DNA of 64,000 nucleotides from the NCBI RefSeq assembly GCF_963576675.1, contig NC_088919.1:44600501-44664500 (forward strand). Direction: 5' to 3'. Position 1 is the first letter of the stretch, and each line of letters begins with the position of its first letter. The position numbers and the translations under genes were made by a program. This document shows positions 21,893 through 34,091 of this stretch, one piece after another. The notes beneath the pieces were generated by a model. That model worked only from the letters and a program-made list of their open reading frames with translations. It was not told the origin of the DNA and ran no database searches. Source of the DNA: Euphorbia lathyris (taxonomy: Eukaryota; Streptophyta; Magnoliopsida; Malpighiales; Euphorbiaceae).

Positions 21893-22870
21893 ATGGATTC
21901 TATTCATTCCGTCTTTTACAGCTCCGGCCTTGAGCATCGTTCCTTCGCTCATAAGATTCTCTTCTATCATAGACTTGTTTCCCATTCATCTCTCGACTAG
22001 AATCCCTATGAAACTTGTCCTTTTTTGCTTCAACAAAATCAATAGGGTGCTTGTTGTCATCATAGCGGACAAAACTCTGACCCATAATCACCATTTCCTC
22101 AAAAGTTCTAGACGGTTCCGTGTAAAACTTATGCTTCAAATATTCACATTTTGTTCCTTTTAGTCATGGAATTTGTGGCAACCTCCAAGTTTTTCTTTTT
22201 TTTTTCTTTAAAAAAGTAGGAAGATGAGTTTTTACCCCTTACCTCCCCGAGGTTCAAACCTAGAATGTCCATCTTTAAACATTAATTGATTACCGCCATG
22301 CCTATCCCCTTGGGGCTACAACCTCCAAGTTCAAAGATATGATAAAAGAGACCATCTAATGAAACCTCATGAGATAATCTCTGAGGGGCTCTATTACCCT
22401 TTACCGGACATTGTGAAAATCCGTACTTATCGTATAAGCTTTCACTGCTCCAACAAATTGAGCTACAAACAAGTCTTTCAAATATCGAAAAGAACTATGG
22501 ACCATGATGCCAGCTCTTTGTACCATTCCTGAGACACACCTAATAGGGTAGCGGGAGAGATCTTACACATCATAACGTCCTTTTGAGTGTACAGTTTCAT
22601 CATGCTCACGAAGGTCGGACAGTGCTCGTTTGGGTCCTCCATGCTATAATAGTGAAGCATGAGAGGAGTTTTCTAAAGAGGTAGAAAAGGAGTGTTAATG
22701 GTGAGTTGCGAGAGGGGAGTGTGGGAGGATATCTAGTAACCCACCATTCCATCAAACACCTTTTAGAAAGCGTTGGAACAATACTTCCTAGAATTCTCCT
22801 CTCGGGGTCTTTCGCTACTATCCTTTGGATCGACATCATCCACGACTTATTTGTCTTTCTTCTGTTGAGT
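21893..22870 (-). pseudogene. gag: Tat-like gag relic interrupted by a SINE
   Basis: The minus strand has MEDPNEHCPTFVSMMKLYT (capsid start), CKISPATLLGVSQEWYKELA, LFVAQFVGAVKAYTIST and, after several stops, LRDYLMRF. Past a SINE it continues with KHKFYTEPSRTFEEMVIMGQ. The order matches the retrotransposon gag domain of Tat-type Gypsy elements. Stops and frameshifts are frequent. No pol, LTR or primer site was found next to it. Confidence 0.65.
22192..22318 (-). mobile_element. Small tRNA-derived SINE (127 bp) with 13-bp target duplication
   Basis: The direct repeat CAACCTCCAAGTT flanks it at 22179-22191 and 22319-22331. On the minus strand it begins TAGCCCCAAGGGGATAGGC, a plausible pol III A box, and has a B-box-like GGTTTGAACC at 22251-22260. 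It ends in an A-rich tail (T-run at 22192-22207). Removing it with one repeat rejoins the gag relic in frame (SLNLEVATNS). Confidence 0.8.
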
Positions 22871-23463
22871 GCTATAAGAGCATTATTATTGGCACTCTGA
22901 ATATTTATTTAACCCTTATCTCCTTCCCCTCATTTCTCATGCTCAAAAAGGATGCATTGTCTTTGTTATCTCATAGCTATTGATTCTTAAATTATAGCGT
23001 GCCAAATTATATGAAATTGTTTTAGTTATTAAAAAAATTATTTGAAATATTCGATATAATAGTCAAATAATTATCAATCCGTTTAAATTTTTCATTCGAT
23101 AGGATAAAAGTGATCATTATAAGGGGTAAATTTTTATAATTTGTATGTTATCCCATAGATAAGTATCTCCCATTGATTATGACAACACAACCAAATTGTT
23201 ATCCAAAATAATTTCTTCTTAACAAGATTGGACCTTTTAAATGTATGCATATCTAGTAAATATCAACTTGTGATATATAATAATAAGAATCTAAAATGAG
23301 AAAAAGGACAATTTTATTCATCTACCCGTGAAATATTATCACGTTGACTCTTCTATTAAATACAAAGAACAAGTACAAAATTAATTTCTTCTTAATAGGA
23401 TTGTTCCTTTCATATTATCACATGTATGGCCTCAAATTTTTTTTTTTTTTTTTTTATACACAT
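22871..23463. other. Intergenic AT-rich DNA, no feature seen
   Basis: Ends in a T20 run near 23438. No supported ORF. Confidence 0.4.
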
Positions 23464-24059
23464 AAGGATACATTGTAAAACTATCCATAATATTGGAAGC
23501 TAAGAGTATTTTCACCTTAACGTCGTAAATGTTACAATTATATCCTTTAACGGTTATAAGTTGAACCAATTATATCTCTAAAATTTATAAGTTGAACTAA
23601 TTTTACTCTTAACTACATAGTATGCAGTTATGAATCTCATTATTTTCACTTCACATTTCTGTCATTTCATCATTCATCAGTCATAGATCAAAGATAGATG
23701 TACCCACGTGAAAAATGATGATTAAAAAAAAAAACATATATCGTATCTACACATGCCTCTAATCTGATGCATAATATGAAATACTTTTTTTAACTTATTT
23801 TTTTTCACGTGCGCACACGTTCTTTCATTATTAGTGATAAGCAATAATATGACGTGTGAGAGGAGTAAAGATAATGAGATTCATGACTAAGTAGAGTGCT
23901 CCATTAATAATGACTGAAAATATGACCCAACTTTCTAACGTTAAGGACAAAATTAATCCAACTTGCATACATTAGGAGCATAATGGTACCATTTTAATGT
24001 TATGGAAAAAATTAATGTTGATTACTAATGTTGTGAGTATTTTTGTAATAGGTTCCTTT
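23464..24059. mobile_element. MITE with imperfect 60-bp inverted ends, relative of 18260-18805
   Basis: Left end aaggatacattgtaaaacta...gagtattttcaccttaac and reversed right end aaggaacctattacaaaaat...ttttttccataac pair imperfectly. The interior has 'ttatcctttaacg' and 'gttaaggacaaaattaat' type segments in opposite directions. No coding capacity. Confidence 0.5.
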
Positions 24060-24454
24060 ATATACACGATATAATTCAAAGAGATAGTTCCTATAAGACA
24101 ATTGTTATTTTTATTGTATTTATATTTTACATAACAAGTGAAATTTTAAAGCGAAAATAAAATTAAATGAGAATAAGAAGAATCATAATTTAACTTACGA
24201 AATTGTCCAAATTTGTCCCTATTGTTTTCGGAGAGATACAGATTCATGTCTAACTTACGAAATTATAGAATTTTACCCCAACGTTTCCAAACAAGATCAA
24301 TTTTATCCTTACTTAAAAGAAAATTTTGACTCATTATTTAATCATTACATGAACCATTTGTATATCAATTATGTCTGAAATAATTATTTTGTTATACTAA
24401 CATAGTTACAAAACTACATGCCAAAATGTCAATTTTTAAACTTACATATACAAG
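24060..24454. other. Intergenic, left flank of the chromovirus insertion
   Basis: Contains 'tttgtccctattgttttcgg' type sequence resembling the neighbouring MITE family. No ORF. Confidence 0.35.
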
Positions 24455-24459
24455 TTAAT

Positions 24460-26365
24460 TGTCAAACCCGACCCAAAATAAGATCAGATAAGACGGTGAG
24501 ACATTACCACCGACTTATTATATAAACCAGTAGCAATATCTCTCAATTAAGGAGAAAAATCAAATCAAAAACCAAATTCTGGTTTAAAGCTAAAATGAAT
24601 AACATATATCGTTTCCAGCTTAACTTTGTCATACGGAGTCCGATTAAGGCGATTCAAAAACTCCTGGAAACATAAGATAAAAATAAAGAACTTTCATTTA
24701 GGACTCCATGACAGATTCGGCCTATATCTGGTCGAAAAATGCATCTTAAGATTCAGGTGTGAATCTGATCTTCCAGCAGCACCTATATAGACAATTCTCT
24801 ATATCACTAGCTCAAAGTTATGACTTAATCATAACCGATATCACACTATTTCATAAGTTCTCAACTCCAGCTAATTATAGATATATCTACATGTAGACAG
24901 TACAAACCAAACAAAAGGACACTGCCAAAAACAAGTTCTTCAAGTGTCCGTATACTATCCACATATATGTACATGAACAAAATGGATGCAATACCCTAGA
25001 GACGACTTGCACCTCGTAGCTGTAACCGAACCTCGCCCTAGGATCGAGTACCCCTCTCGGTACCTTGCACTTCTTCGCCTAAAACAAAACATTAAAAACA
25101 TTTGGAAAACATAAGACAAAAATCTCAATAAGAAACTATCAGCTATAGAAATCAACTTTACTTAACATAACTACTTATATACATTTATAAAGGATTTAAT
25201 CAAAACCTTGTAAAATATACTCAAAACTAAAGTTCATAATAGGATCAAGGTATTAAACCAAAAACCAAAAATATATAATCTTGTATCCATTCTTGAGTTC
25301 ATCCCCTTATAATTCAAATCACAATTCACAATATATACGAGACGTCTCTTAACATTGCCTATCCCATATGGTCTTACCCAACACTTCTCTGCCATACCCA
25401 ATAGGTCTTCAGACTGTGTACACAGGCCATATTTCTCACTAAATATGGTCTTTGAAACTTAAATCCACCATACCGGACTACTCTCAATGGATACCAAACA
25501 TTTAATTCCATATATAGATATAGATTGAAACCAAATATATATATGTATATATGTATATACTTCACTTGATCATAATCAAGTTCACAAGTGTTCAATTCTC
25601 CAAAATATCAATCGTTAATCAAATAAAATTCCAACAGTAATCAACCAACGAAACCTCAAATCAATATAACCTAGTAAAAGCTGTAATTCATATTTAAACA
25701 TAGTCAATAGTTCATTTGAACTATAATTTCGCAAGATTGTGAAAAACCTCAATTTTATAAAATTCCAGCATAACCCTAAAATATCAATTTCTGGAAATTC
25801 TTTGATTATATATATATATCTATATACATAAAACTCAAAATATAGGTGATAGTGACTTACCTTGACTGCTAATTGAAGAAAACAACTCGTTCAATTCGCC
25901 TCTAAATCCTGTCTAAGACGTTTTCCCTCCAAACGCTTCCGAAACTCAAAAACTCTTCGGTTAGGATTTAGATCTATGCCTAAGGATGCTATAGTTTAAA
26001 GTTCAAGTGATTTGGACGGTCGAATCTCCGTAAATCAAAGAAACGGTGGAGAAACGGTCGAAGAACGGTTTGATAATAATGAAAGAAAAAGAAACAGAAG
26101 AAAAGAAAAGAAAGAAATAAGATGATGATGATCCTAGCTCCTGGAACCATTGGGATTTATATCCCAAATTTGACAAATATCCATTTTGATCCTCCATCTT
26201 TATATAATCTTTTAATAATTACCCTAAACTTTTAATTTGCACATCAACCCATCAAATTAACTCCAAATTTTTCCTATAACACCAAATAAAAATCACATAC
26301 CCCATAATAATAATATATATTAATATCTAGGTATAAAGTTTAGACATTTGAACACGGACGTGACA
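24460..26365 (-). repeat. 3' LTR of the chromovirus element
   Basis: In element orientation it begins TGTCACGTCCGTG and ends ...GGGTCGGGTTTGACA. Four of its eight differences from the 5' LTR fall within 22 bp (26133-26154). Confidence 0.93.
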
Positions 26366-26400
26366 ATCCTCCCCACCTTAAGAAATTTCGTCCACGAAAT
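26366..26400 (-). promoter_or_regulatory. Polypurine tract region of the chromovirus element
   Basis: On the minus strand AAATTTCTTAAGGTGGGGAG lies next to the 3' LTR start, a form common in plant chromoviruses of the Tekay/Del group. Confidence 0.8.
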
Positions 26401-26413
26401 TGTACTTACCCGT

Positions 26414-28093
26414 CTAGGTGAATAAATGGGGATATTGTTGTCTCATATCCTCCTCTCTTTCCCAGGTTGCTTCCTCACGAGAGTGTCTGTGCCACATAAC
26501 TTTAACAAGTGGTATGGTTTTGTTCCTGAGGACTTTCTGTTCTCTAGCTAGAATAGCTACTGGTTCCTCTTTATAGGACAAGTCTTCAGACAATTCAATT
26601 GGCTGCTCTTGAATGATGTGATTCGGATCACTCCTATACCTCCGTAGCATTGAAACATGGAATACATCATGTATATTGGAGAGATTCTGAGGCAATTGTA
26701 ATCGATATGCAACTGGCCCAACTCGTTCCACAACTTCATATGGACCAATGAATCTAGGACTCAACTTCCCTTTCTTGCCAAACCGAAGTAAACCCTTCCA
26801 CGGTGATACTTTCAGAAATACTCTGTCTCCCACATCATATTCAATTGGTCTCCGTTTTAGATCTGCATAGCTCTTTTGTCTGTCTTGTGCTTCTTTTACC
26901 TTCTGTTGTATGATTTGCACCTTTTCTGTTGTCAACTGCACTATCTCAGGCCCTAATAACTGTCTCTCGCCTACTTCAGACCAACATAATGGAATACTAC
27001 ATCTTCTTCCATATAAGGCTTCATAAGGTGCCATATCAATACTAGATTGATAACTGTTATTATATGCAAACTCCATTAAAGGCAAATGTACATCCCAACT
27101 ACTTTGAAAATTCAAAATGCTAGCTCTCAGCATATCTTCCAAAGTTTGAATGGTACGTTCACTTTGACCGTCAGTCTGTGGATGGAAAGCTGTACTGAAA
27201 TTCAATCTCGTGCCTAATGCATCTTGAAAACTAGGCCAAAACCTTGATGTAAAGCGAGGATCCCTGTCAGAAACAATAGAAACCGGTACACCATGAAGTC
27301 TAACAATCTCCTTGATATACAACTGTGCCAGCTTCTCTAAAGAAAAAGTCACTTTCATCGGAAGAAAGTGGGATGATTTTGTTAATCTATCCACAATTAC
27401 CCATATAGAATCATTACCATGTTGTGTACGAGGTAATCCACTGACAAAATCCATTGTAATATGTTCCCACTTCCATTCAGGAATAGGAAGTGGTTGTAAA
27501 GTACCAGCAGGTCGTTGATGTTCTGCTTTGACTTGTTGGCAACTTAAACATCTACCCACATATTCAGCTATTTCCCTTTTCATTCCTTTCCACCAGAAAT
27601 GCTCTCGAAGATTTCTGTACATTTTAGTACTCCCAGGGTGCATTGCATATGACGAATCATGAGCTTCTTCTAATATCTCCTTCTTGATATCATTAACATT
27701 TGGAACACACATTCTGTCTCCAAACATTAACATGCCATCTCCTGTTACCTTATATTCAATCTTCTTCCCCTCGCTAACGTCTTTTCTGATTTGTTCTAAA
27801 AATTCATCTTGATTTTGAGCTTCTTTAATTCTGTCTTGAAGAATCGGTCTCACCTTCAGCATTGCACATAATACTGCCTCATCTCCACAAACCAGTTCAA
27901 CATTCAAAGCTCTCATATCAAGCAATAAAGGCATTCTCACTGATCGTATATAGCTCAAACTTCCAATGTTCTTGCGACTCAAAGCATCAGCTACAACATT
28001 AGCTTTACCAGGATGATATTCAATAGTCAGGTCATAGTCTTTCAATAACTCAATCCATCTCCTTTGCCTCAAATTCAATTCCTTCTGTGTCAT
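26414..28093 (-). pseudogene. pol: Gypsy pol C-terminus: RNase H end, integrase, chromodomain-like tail
   Basis: Open for 559 codons on the minus strand. It starts within RNase H ([20 protein letters not shown]). The integrase zinc-binding H-H-C-C follows ([11 protein letters not shown] ... CLSCQQVK). The catalytic core shows [10 protein letters not shown] (Asp), [14 protein letters not shown] (Asp) and [11 protein letters not shown] (Glu). A GPY/F-type segment ([20 protein letters not shown]) and a tail with [18 protein letters not shown], a CHD/chromodomain signature, complete it. The integrase part looks intact, but the frame is separated from upstream RNase H (28100-28346) by a frameshift and stops, so no full polyprotein can be made. 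Confidence 0.92.
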
Positions 28094-28099
28094 TATATA

Positions 28100-28425
28100 T
28101 TTCAGACTTTTATGATCAGAATATTAGACACTTTTCACCATAAAGATAATGTCTCCAAATCTTTAAAGCAAACACCACGGCAGCTAATTCAAGATCATGT
28201 GTCGGGTAATTCAATTCGTGTGGCCTTAATTGTCGTGATGCATAAGCAATAACTTTATCATTCTGCATCAATACAATTCCGAGACCTTGCCCTGATGCAT
28301 CACTGTACACTGTATAACCTTCACCCACTATAGGTAGTGCTAACACAGGAGCACTGATAAGTCTTGTCTTTAATATATCAAAACTTTCTTGACATTCAGG
28401 TGTCCACTCAAATTTCCCACATTAG
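28100..28425 (-). pseudogene. pol: End of reverse transcriptase and start of RNase H, frameshifted
   Basis: The minus strand reads [19 protein letters not shown] (RT/RNase H linker), then [18 protein letters not shown] with the first RNase H Asp and [18 protein letters not shown] with the Glu region. After IF the frame breaks (TGA). At about 28424 it is joined out of frame to gag sequence, which marks the deletion junction. Confidence 0.85.
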
Positions 28426-28770
28426 GACCTCTACCATTACCCCGATTATTTCCTCTCCCAAACAAATTACCTCTACTTCCTCTGTCAGTCTGTAATCCTC
28501 TACCCCTTCCAGCTCTATTCAGTTTAGGACAACGAGTACGTACATGTCCTTCCTCACCACACTCATAACAAACAATTCATCTTTGTGGTTCAGTTGTCCT
28601 CCCTGAAGGACAATCCCTCCTTAAGTGACCACTTCCGCCACACTGAAAACACTGTAATGTTCTCTTTCTGCATTCATCTGACCTCAAGACCCCATCCTAA
28701 CTCTCTTCTTTCCTCATCTCTACCTCTACCTCTACCTCTATTTAGAGGCGGTCGGCCACGCGGTCGTCTC
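28426..28770 (-). pseudogene. gag: gag C-terminus with two zinc knuckles
   Basis: On the minus strand, CFQCGGSGHLRRDC and CYECGEEGHVRTRC are two CX2CX4HX4C knuckles. A TGA replaces the codon expected just before the second. An Arg/Gly-rich segment (GRGRG...RGNLFGRGNN) follows, then the deletion. Upstream is a basic RGRGRDEE region; the gag N-terminus is missing too, since the primer site lies only about 150 bp further on. Confidence 0.85.
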
Positions 28771-28907
28771 GGATGCATCTCTATGATAAAGACACAATTA
28801 TAATTATATGTAGATATATGCTATGCATGAATGTCATGTGTGCAACACAAGAAATACAAAGAAGCACATTATATTACTTATATATCCACTTATGGATATG
28901 GATTAAC

Positions 28908-28928
28908 CCTATTGCTCTGATACCAAAA
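28908..28928 (-). promoter_or_regulatory. tRNA-Met-type primer-binding site
   Basis: The minus strand has TTTTGGTATCAGAGCAATAG directly after the 5' LTR; TGGTATCAGAGC is the standard initiator-Met primer site of plant LTR elements. Confidence 0.9.
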
Positions 28929-30836
28929 TGTCAAACCCGACCCAAAATAAGATCAGATAAGACGGTGAGACATTACCACCGACTTATTATATAAACCAGT
29001 AGCAATATCTCTCAATTAAGGAGAAAAATCAAATCAAAAACCAAATTCTGGTTTAAAGCTAAAATGAATAACATATATCGTTTCCAGCTTAACTTTGTCA
29101 TACGGAGTCCGATTAAGGCGATTCAAAAACTCCTGGAAACATAAGATAAAAATAAAGAACTTTCATTTAGGACTCCATGACAGATTCGGCCTATATCTGA
29201 TCGAAAAATGCATCTTAAGATTCAGGTGTGAATCTGATCTTCCAGCAGCACCTATATAGACAATTCTCTATATCACTAGCTCAAAGTTATGACTTAATCA
29301 TAACCGATATCACACTATTTCATAAGTTCTCAACTCCAGCTAATTATAGATATATCTACATGTAGACAGTACAAACCAAACAAAAGGACACTGTCAAAAA
29401 CAAGTTCTTCAAGTGTCCGTATACTATCCACATATATGTACATGAACAAAATGGATGCAATACCCTAGAGATGACTTGCACCTCGTAGCTGTAACCGAAC
29501 CTCGCCCTAGGATCGAGTACCCCTCTCGGTACCTTGCACTTCTTCGCCTAAAACAAAACATTAAAAACATTTGGAAAACATAAGACAAAAATCTCAATAA
29601 GAAACTATCAGCTATAGAAATCAACTTTACTTAACATAACTACTTATATATACATTTATAAAGGATTTAATCAAAACCTTGTAAAATATACTCAAAACTA
29701 AAGTTCATAATAGGATCAAGGTATTAAACCAAAAACCAAAAATATATAATCTTGTATCCATTCTTGAGTTCATCCCCTTATAATTCAAATCACAATTCAC
29801 AATATATACGAGACGTCTCTTAACATTGCCTATCCCATATGGTCTTACCCAACACTTCTCTGCCATACCCAATAGGTCTTCAGACTGTGTACACAGGCCA
29901 TATTTCTCACTAAATATGGTCTTTGAAACTTAAATCCACCATACCGGACTACTCTCAATGGATACCAAACATTTAATTCCATATATAGATATAGATTGAA
30001 ACCAAATATATATATGTATATATGTATATACTTCACTTGATCATAATCAAGTTCACAAGTGTTCAATTCTCCAAAATATCAATCGTTAATCAAATAAAAT
30101 TCCAACAGTAATCAACCAACGAAACCTCAAATCAATATAACCTAGTAAAAGCTGTAATTCATATTTAAACATAGTCAATAGTTCATTTGAACTATAATTT
30201 CGCAAGATTGTGAAAAACCTCAATTTTATAAAATTCCAGCATAACCCTAAAATATCAATTTCTGGAAATTCTTTGATTATATATATATATCTATATACAT
30301 AAAACTCAAAATATAGGTGATAGTGACTTACCTTGACTGCTAATTGAAGAAAACAACTCGTTCAATTCGCCTCTAAATCCTGTCTAAGACGTTTTCCCTC
30401 CAAACGCTTCCGAAACTCAAAAACTCTTCGGTTAGGATTTAGATCTATGCCTAAGGATGCTATAGTTTAAAGTTCAAGTGATTTGGACGGTCGAATCTCC
30501 GTAAATCAAAGAAACGGTGGAGAAACGGTCGAAGAACGGTTTGATAATAATGAAAGAAAAAGAAACAGAAGAAAAGAAAAGAAAGAAATAAGATGATGAT
30601 GATTGTAGCTCCCGGAACCATTGGCATTTATATCCCAAATTTGACAAATATCCATTTTGATCCTCCATCTTTATATAATCTTTTAATAATTACCCTAAAC
30701 TTTTAATTTGCACATCAACCCATCAAATTAACTCCAAATTTTTCCTATAACACCAAATAAAAATCACATACCCCATAATAATAATATATATTAATATCTA
30801 GGTATAAAGTTTAGACATTTGAGCACGGACGTGACA
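28929..30836 (-). repeat. 5' LTR of the chromovirus element
   Basis: Almost identical to 24460-26365 (8 substitutions, one 2-bp indel in a TA run near 29646). Its promoter would fire to the left, away from the ABCG gene that starts 484 bp beyond the target repeat. Confidence 0.93.
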
Positions 30837-31113
30837 TTAATCATATAAAAACAACATAAAATGTTTATTATGTTATTAAAAGAGTCATAAAGAGTTAGTC
30901 AAAATGCACAAAATTATTCCATATCAAGAAACTTGTTTGAAATGTCTGATGCGCACTCTTATATTAGTATCTTAAGAGTAAAACTATACTATTTCATACG
31001 TTAATGGTAAATTTACACTTCTTTTAGACCAACCGATATAAATTTGACCATTCTCCCTATTTCAAGGCTTTTTGGTTTTGTTTTTGTTGCTAACTTTAAT
31101 AAAAATTGAAATG

Positions 31114-31122
31114 TATATATAA
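31114..31122 (+). promoter_or_regulatory. Candidate TATA box of the ABCG gene
   Basis: tatatataa followed by gctttcc, about 205 bp before the ATG; the only good TATA between the retrotransposon end and the start codon. Confidence 0.6.
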
Positions 31123-31324
31123 GCTTTCCTCCCTAAGACTAAATCATATACCCAAAAATGCATAAACAAGAACAAATCAAAATTATTAAAGCTGTACAAC
31201 TTCCTCACCTACTACATATACTACCACACCACATAGTGGTTGAATTATTAGATACATACCTCAATTCAAATCTATAAATTGAATTGCAACTAAACCTAAA
31301 CCTTAACAACATTATTATTCACAA

Positions 31325-33505
31325 ATGTCTCATGTTGGACTTTCCGAAATGTCACACACCTTGTCCTTTGATCAATCCTTCCCCATCTTCACTTCTCCAA
31401 ACACTCAATTTCATATGGACTTCCAAAAAACACATCCCCCCAGATCCAAATCCAGTATCTCCCTCACTCTCGGCGACCTCTTAAAGCGCGTCGAAGATGC
31501 TCAGGCCGACGCTGCCGCGGGCACCTCCATGCCCCTTTCTAACCCTTTTCTCCTCTCCTTCCACAACTTATCCTATAGTGTCAAAAATAGTAACAATCTC
31601 TCTCTATTTCCATGTGGGGGTTCCTCATCTTCGGAGACGAAGATTTTGCTTAATGATATAACGGGAGAAGCGAGAGAAGGCGAAATCATGGCGGTTCTCG
31701 GTGCGAGTGGCTCGGGGAAGTCTACGTTGATTGATGCACTTGCGGATAGGATTTCGAAGGAGAGCTTAAAAGGGTCAGTGACTCTAAATGGGGAAGTGTT
31801 GGAGTCGAGAATGTTGAAAGTGATATCGGCTTATGTTATGCAAGATGACCTTTTGTTCCCTATGTTGACTGTGGAGGAAACATTGATGTTTTCCGCGGAG
31901 TTTCGGCTGCCTCGTTTGCTTTCGAGCTCGAAAAAGAAAGCGAGGGTTGAGGCGTTGATTGATCAATTAGGCCTTCGTAATGCGGCGAATACTGTGATCG
32001 GTGACGAAGGGCATCGGGGTGTTTCCGGAGGGGAACGGAGGCGGGTTTCGATTGGTATCGACATCATTCATGACCCGATTTTGTTGTTCCTCGACGAGCC
32101 GACTTCCGGGCTTGATTCGACTAGTGCTTTTATGGTTGTTAAAGTTTTACAGAGAATTGCACAGAGTGGAAGCATTGTTATCATGTCCGTACATCAGCCG
32201 AGTTACAGAATCCTGAGCTTACTCGACAGGGTCATCTTCCTCTCCCACGGCCACACTGTTTTCGCCGGACCACCGAATTCTCTCCCCGAATTCTTCGCGG
32301 AATTCGGACATCCGATTCCGGAAAACGAAAACAGGACGGAATTCGCTCTCGATTTGATCCGGGAGCTTGAAGAAATCCCCGGCGGAACAAACACTTTAGT
32401 TCAATTCAACAAATCCTGGCAAGCTCAGAAAAACCTGACAGTTCAAATCTCCGATTCATCAAAGCCGATTTCACTCAAATCGGCGATAAGTTTAAGCATT
32501 TCCCGGGGAAAACTTGTCTCCGGAGCAACAAATGATTCCAATTTATCATCTTCAGTTCCGACTTTTGCAAACCCAATTTGGATTGAAATGCTAGTAATCG
32601 CAAAAAGATCAATGCTGAACTCAAGAAGAACCCCGGAGCTCTTCGCAATCCGATTCGGAGCTGTTTTCGTGACGGCCATAATCCTCGCGACCATTTTCCG
32701 AAATCTCGATGACTCGCCGAGAGGCGCACAAGAAAGACTCGGCTTTTTCGCATTCGCAATGTCAACAACATACTACACTTGCGCCGAGTCAATACCCGCA
32801 TTTCTCCAAGAACGTTATATCTTTATGCGGGAAACCGCCTACAACGCATACCGAAGATCCTCCTACGTCCTTGCACATTCCGTTATCTCTATCCCATCTT
32901 TAATCCTCCTCTCCATCGCGTTCGCCTCCACTACCTATTGGGCAGTGGGGCTCGCGGGGGGTGCTTCAGGGTTCTTTTTCTTCTTCTTCACAGTCTTATC
33001 AGCATTTTGGGCCGGAAGTTCATTCGTAACATTCCTTTCCGGGGTAGTATCCCACGTAATGTTAGGGTTCACTATTGTTGTCGCGGTGTTAGCTTACTTC
33101 TTGCTCTTTAGCGGCTTCTTCATCTCAAGAGACCGAATTCCCGCCTACTGGGTATGGTTTCACTATCTTTCACTAGTGAAGTATCCTTTCGAAGGAGCGT
33201 TACACAACGAATTCGATGACCCGACAAAGTGTTTCGTCCGGGGAGTTCAGATGTTCGATAGTACACCGTTGAACGCGGTTCCGGTGCAGTTGAAATTGAA
33301 GCTATTGGAGAGCTTGAGTAGAACTTTGGGGAGGAACATAACAAGTAGTACTTGCATAGTTACAGGACCAGACATTCTTAAACAACAAGGTATTAATGAT
33401 TTTAGCAAATGGAGTTGTTTGTGGATCACAATTGCTTGGGGATTTTTTTTTAGAGTGTTGTTTTATTTTACTTTGTTGTTAGGAAGTAAGAATAAGAGGA
33501 CCTAA
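31325..33505 (+). CDS. ABCG half-transporter (white-brown complex type)
   Basis: One uninterrupted frame of 726 residues, as usual for the intronless plant clade around ABCG1/2/6/16/20, whose members are about this long and move lipidic precursors of suberin, cutin or pollen wall. The nucleotide-binding domain comes first: Walker [10 protein letters not shown] (about 126-134), Q-loop YVMQDD (170-175), signature VSGGERRR (233-240), Walker B ILLFLDEP (252-259), H-loop SVHQPS. About six hydrophobic segments follow between 440 and 720. The loop after residue 600 holds an FEGALHNEF segment and several Cys, typical of the clade. It must dimerise to work, probably at the plasma membrane. The first ATG is used here; Met9 or Met31 are alternatives. 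Substrate unknown. Confidence 0.95.
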   Translation: MSHVGLSEMSHTLSFDQSFPIFTSPNTQFHMDFQKTHPPRSKSSISLTLGDLLKRVEDAQADAAAGTSMPLSNPFLLSFHNLSYSVKNSNNLSLFPCGGSSSSETKILLNDITGEAREGEIMAVLGASGSGKSTLIDALADRISKESLKGSVTLNGEVLESRMLKVISAYVMQDDLLFPMLTVEETLMFSAEFRLPRLLSSSKKKARVEALIDQLGLRNAANTVIGDEGHRGVSGGERRRVSIGIDIIHDPILLFLDEPTSGLDSTSAFMVVKVLQRIAQSGSIVIMSVHQPSYRILSLLDRVIFLSHGHTVFAGPPNSLPEFFAEFGHPIPENENRTEFALDLIRELEEIPGGTNTLVQFNKSWQAQKNLTVQISDSSKPISLKSAISLSISRGKLVSGATNDSNLSSSVPTFANPIWIEMLVIAKRSMLNSRRTPELFAIRFGAVFVTAIILATIFRNLDDSPRGAQERLGFFAFAMSTTYYTCAESIPAFLQERYIFMRETAYNAYRRSSYVLAHSVISIPSLILLSIAFASTTYWAVGLAGGASGFFFFFFTVLSAFWAGSSFVTFLSGVVSHVMLGFTIVVAVLAYFLLFSGFFISRDRIPAYWVWFHYLSLVKYPFEGALHNEFDDPTKCFVRGVQMFDSTPLNAVPVQLKLKLLESLSRTLGRNITSSTCIVTGPDILKQQGINDFSKWSCLWITIAWGFFFRVLFYFTLLLGSKNKRT

Positions 33506-34083
33506 TTAGTAATTTTGTACTCTTAATTGGACCTGATTTTAATCAAGAAAAATTAATTATTATTGGTACAACTTCTTCATCTCCTTTTGCCTAGATTCAA
33601 ATAAAACAATCCAATTTGCATTCTTTCTTCTAATTTGGTTTATATATAAATATTGAAATGGAGTCAATGATTGATTGGTGTGAAATTGAAAATAATTTGG
33701 TGAAGTTTTGATTTTTTTTTTTTTGAAAACTTATAGTTTGGAATTATAATAAATTAAGAATAAAAAAGTATCTTACTTGAAAGATGGGTGGGTTGGGTTG
33801 TCTCATTATTACTTGTTGTTTAGAAACAAATGAATGTTAAATTAATACATTAGTCATTCAATTGGATGCAAGTTAAGTAGAAGAAAGAATTTGCATAATG
33901 AATCTACTTACTAAGATAATGTTAAAGTAGGAGTTTTATACAAAGTTATATGGTAATTAAAGTTGGAGTTTTATACATCAATCCATGGATGTTAAAGTTA
34001 AAGTAGTTTTTGACAATCAGACTTTAATGGGTTCGAATATGCAACGTCAAGCATTTCCACTTTTTCGATCCGAAAAATGCATT
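33506..34083. other. 3' flank of the ABCG gene
   Basis: Probable 3' UTR (AATAAAA-like signals near 33598 and 33750) and AT-rich spacer. No other gene seen. Confidence 0.45.
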
Positions 34084-34091
34084 GTTGGCAC

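Larger units (their letters stand above)
24460..30836 (-). mobile_element. Young chromovirus-type Ty3/Gypsy element with internal deletion
   Basis: Two LTRs (24460-26365 and 28929-30836) enclose a minus-strand internal region. TTAAT flanks the whole element at 24455-24459 and 30837-30841. Reading in order, there is a tRNA-Met-type primer site, a gag C-terminus with two CCHC knuckles, a deletion, RNase H, integrase and a C-terminal chromodomain-like region, then a polypurine tract before the 3' LTR. The LTRs differ at 8 bases and one 2-bp indel by eye. Loss of the rest of gag, protease and most of reverse transcriptase makes it non-autonomous. Confidence 0.93.

Noticed and set aside
32443..32801. 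Minus ORFs inside the ABCG gene
   Set aside because: They are antisense shadows of a well-supported 726-residue frame with all ABC motifs.
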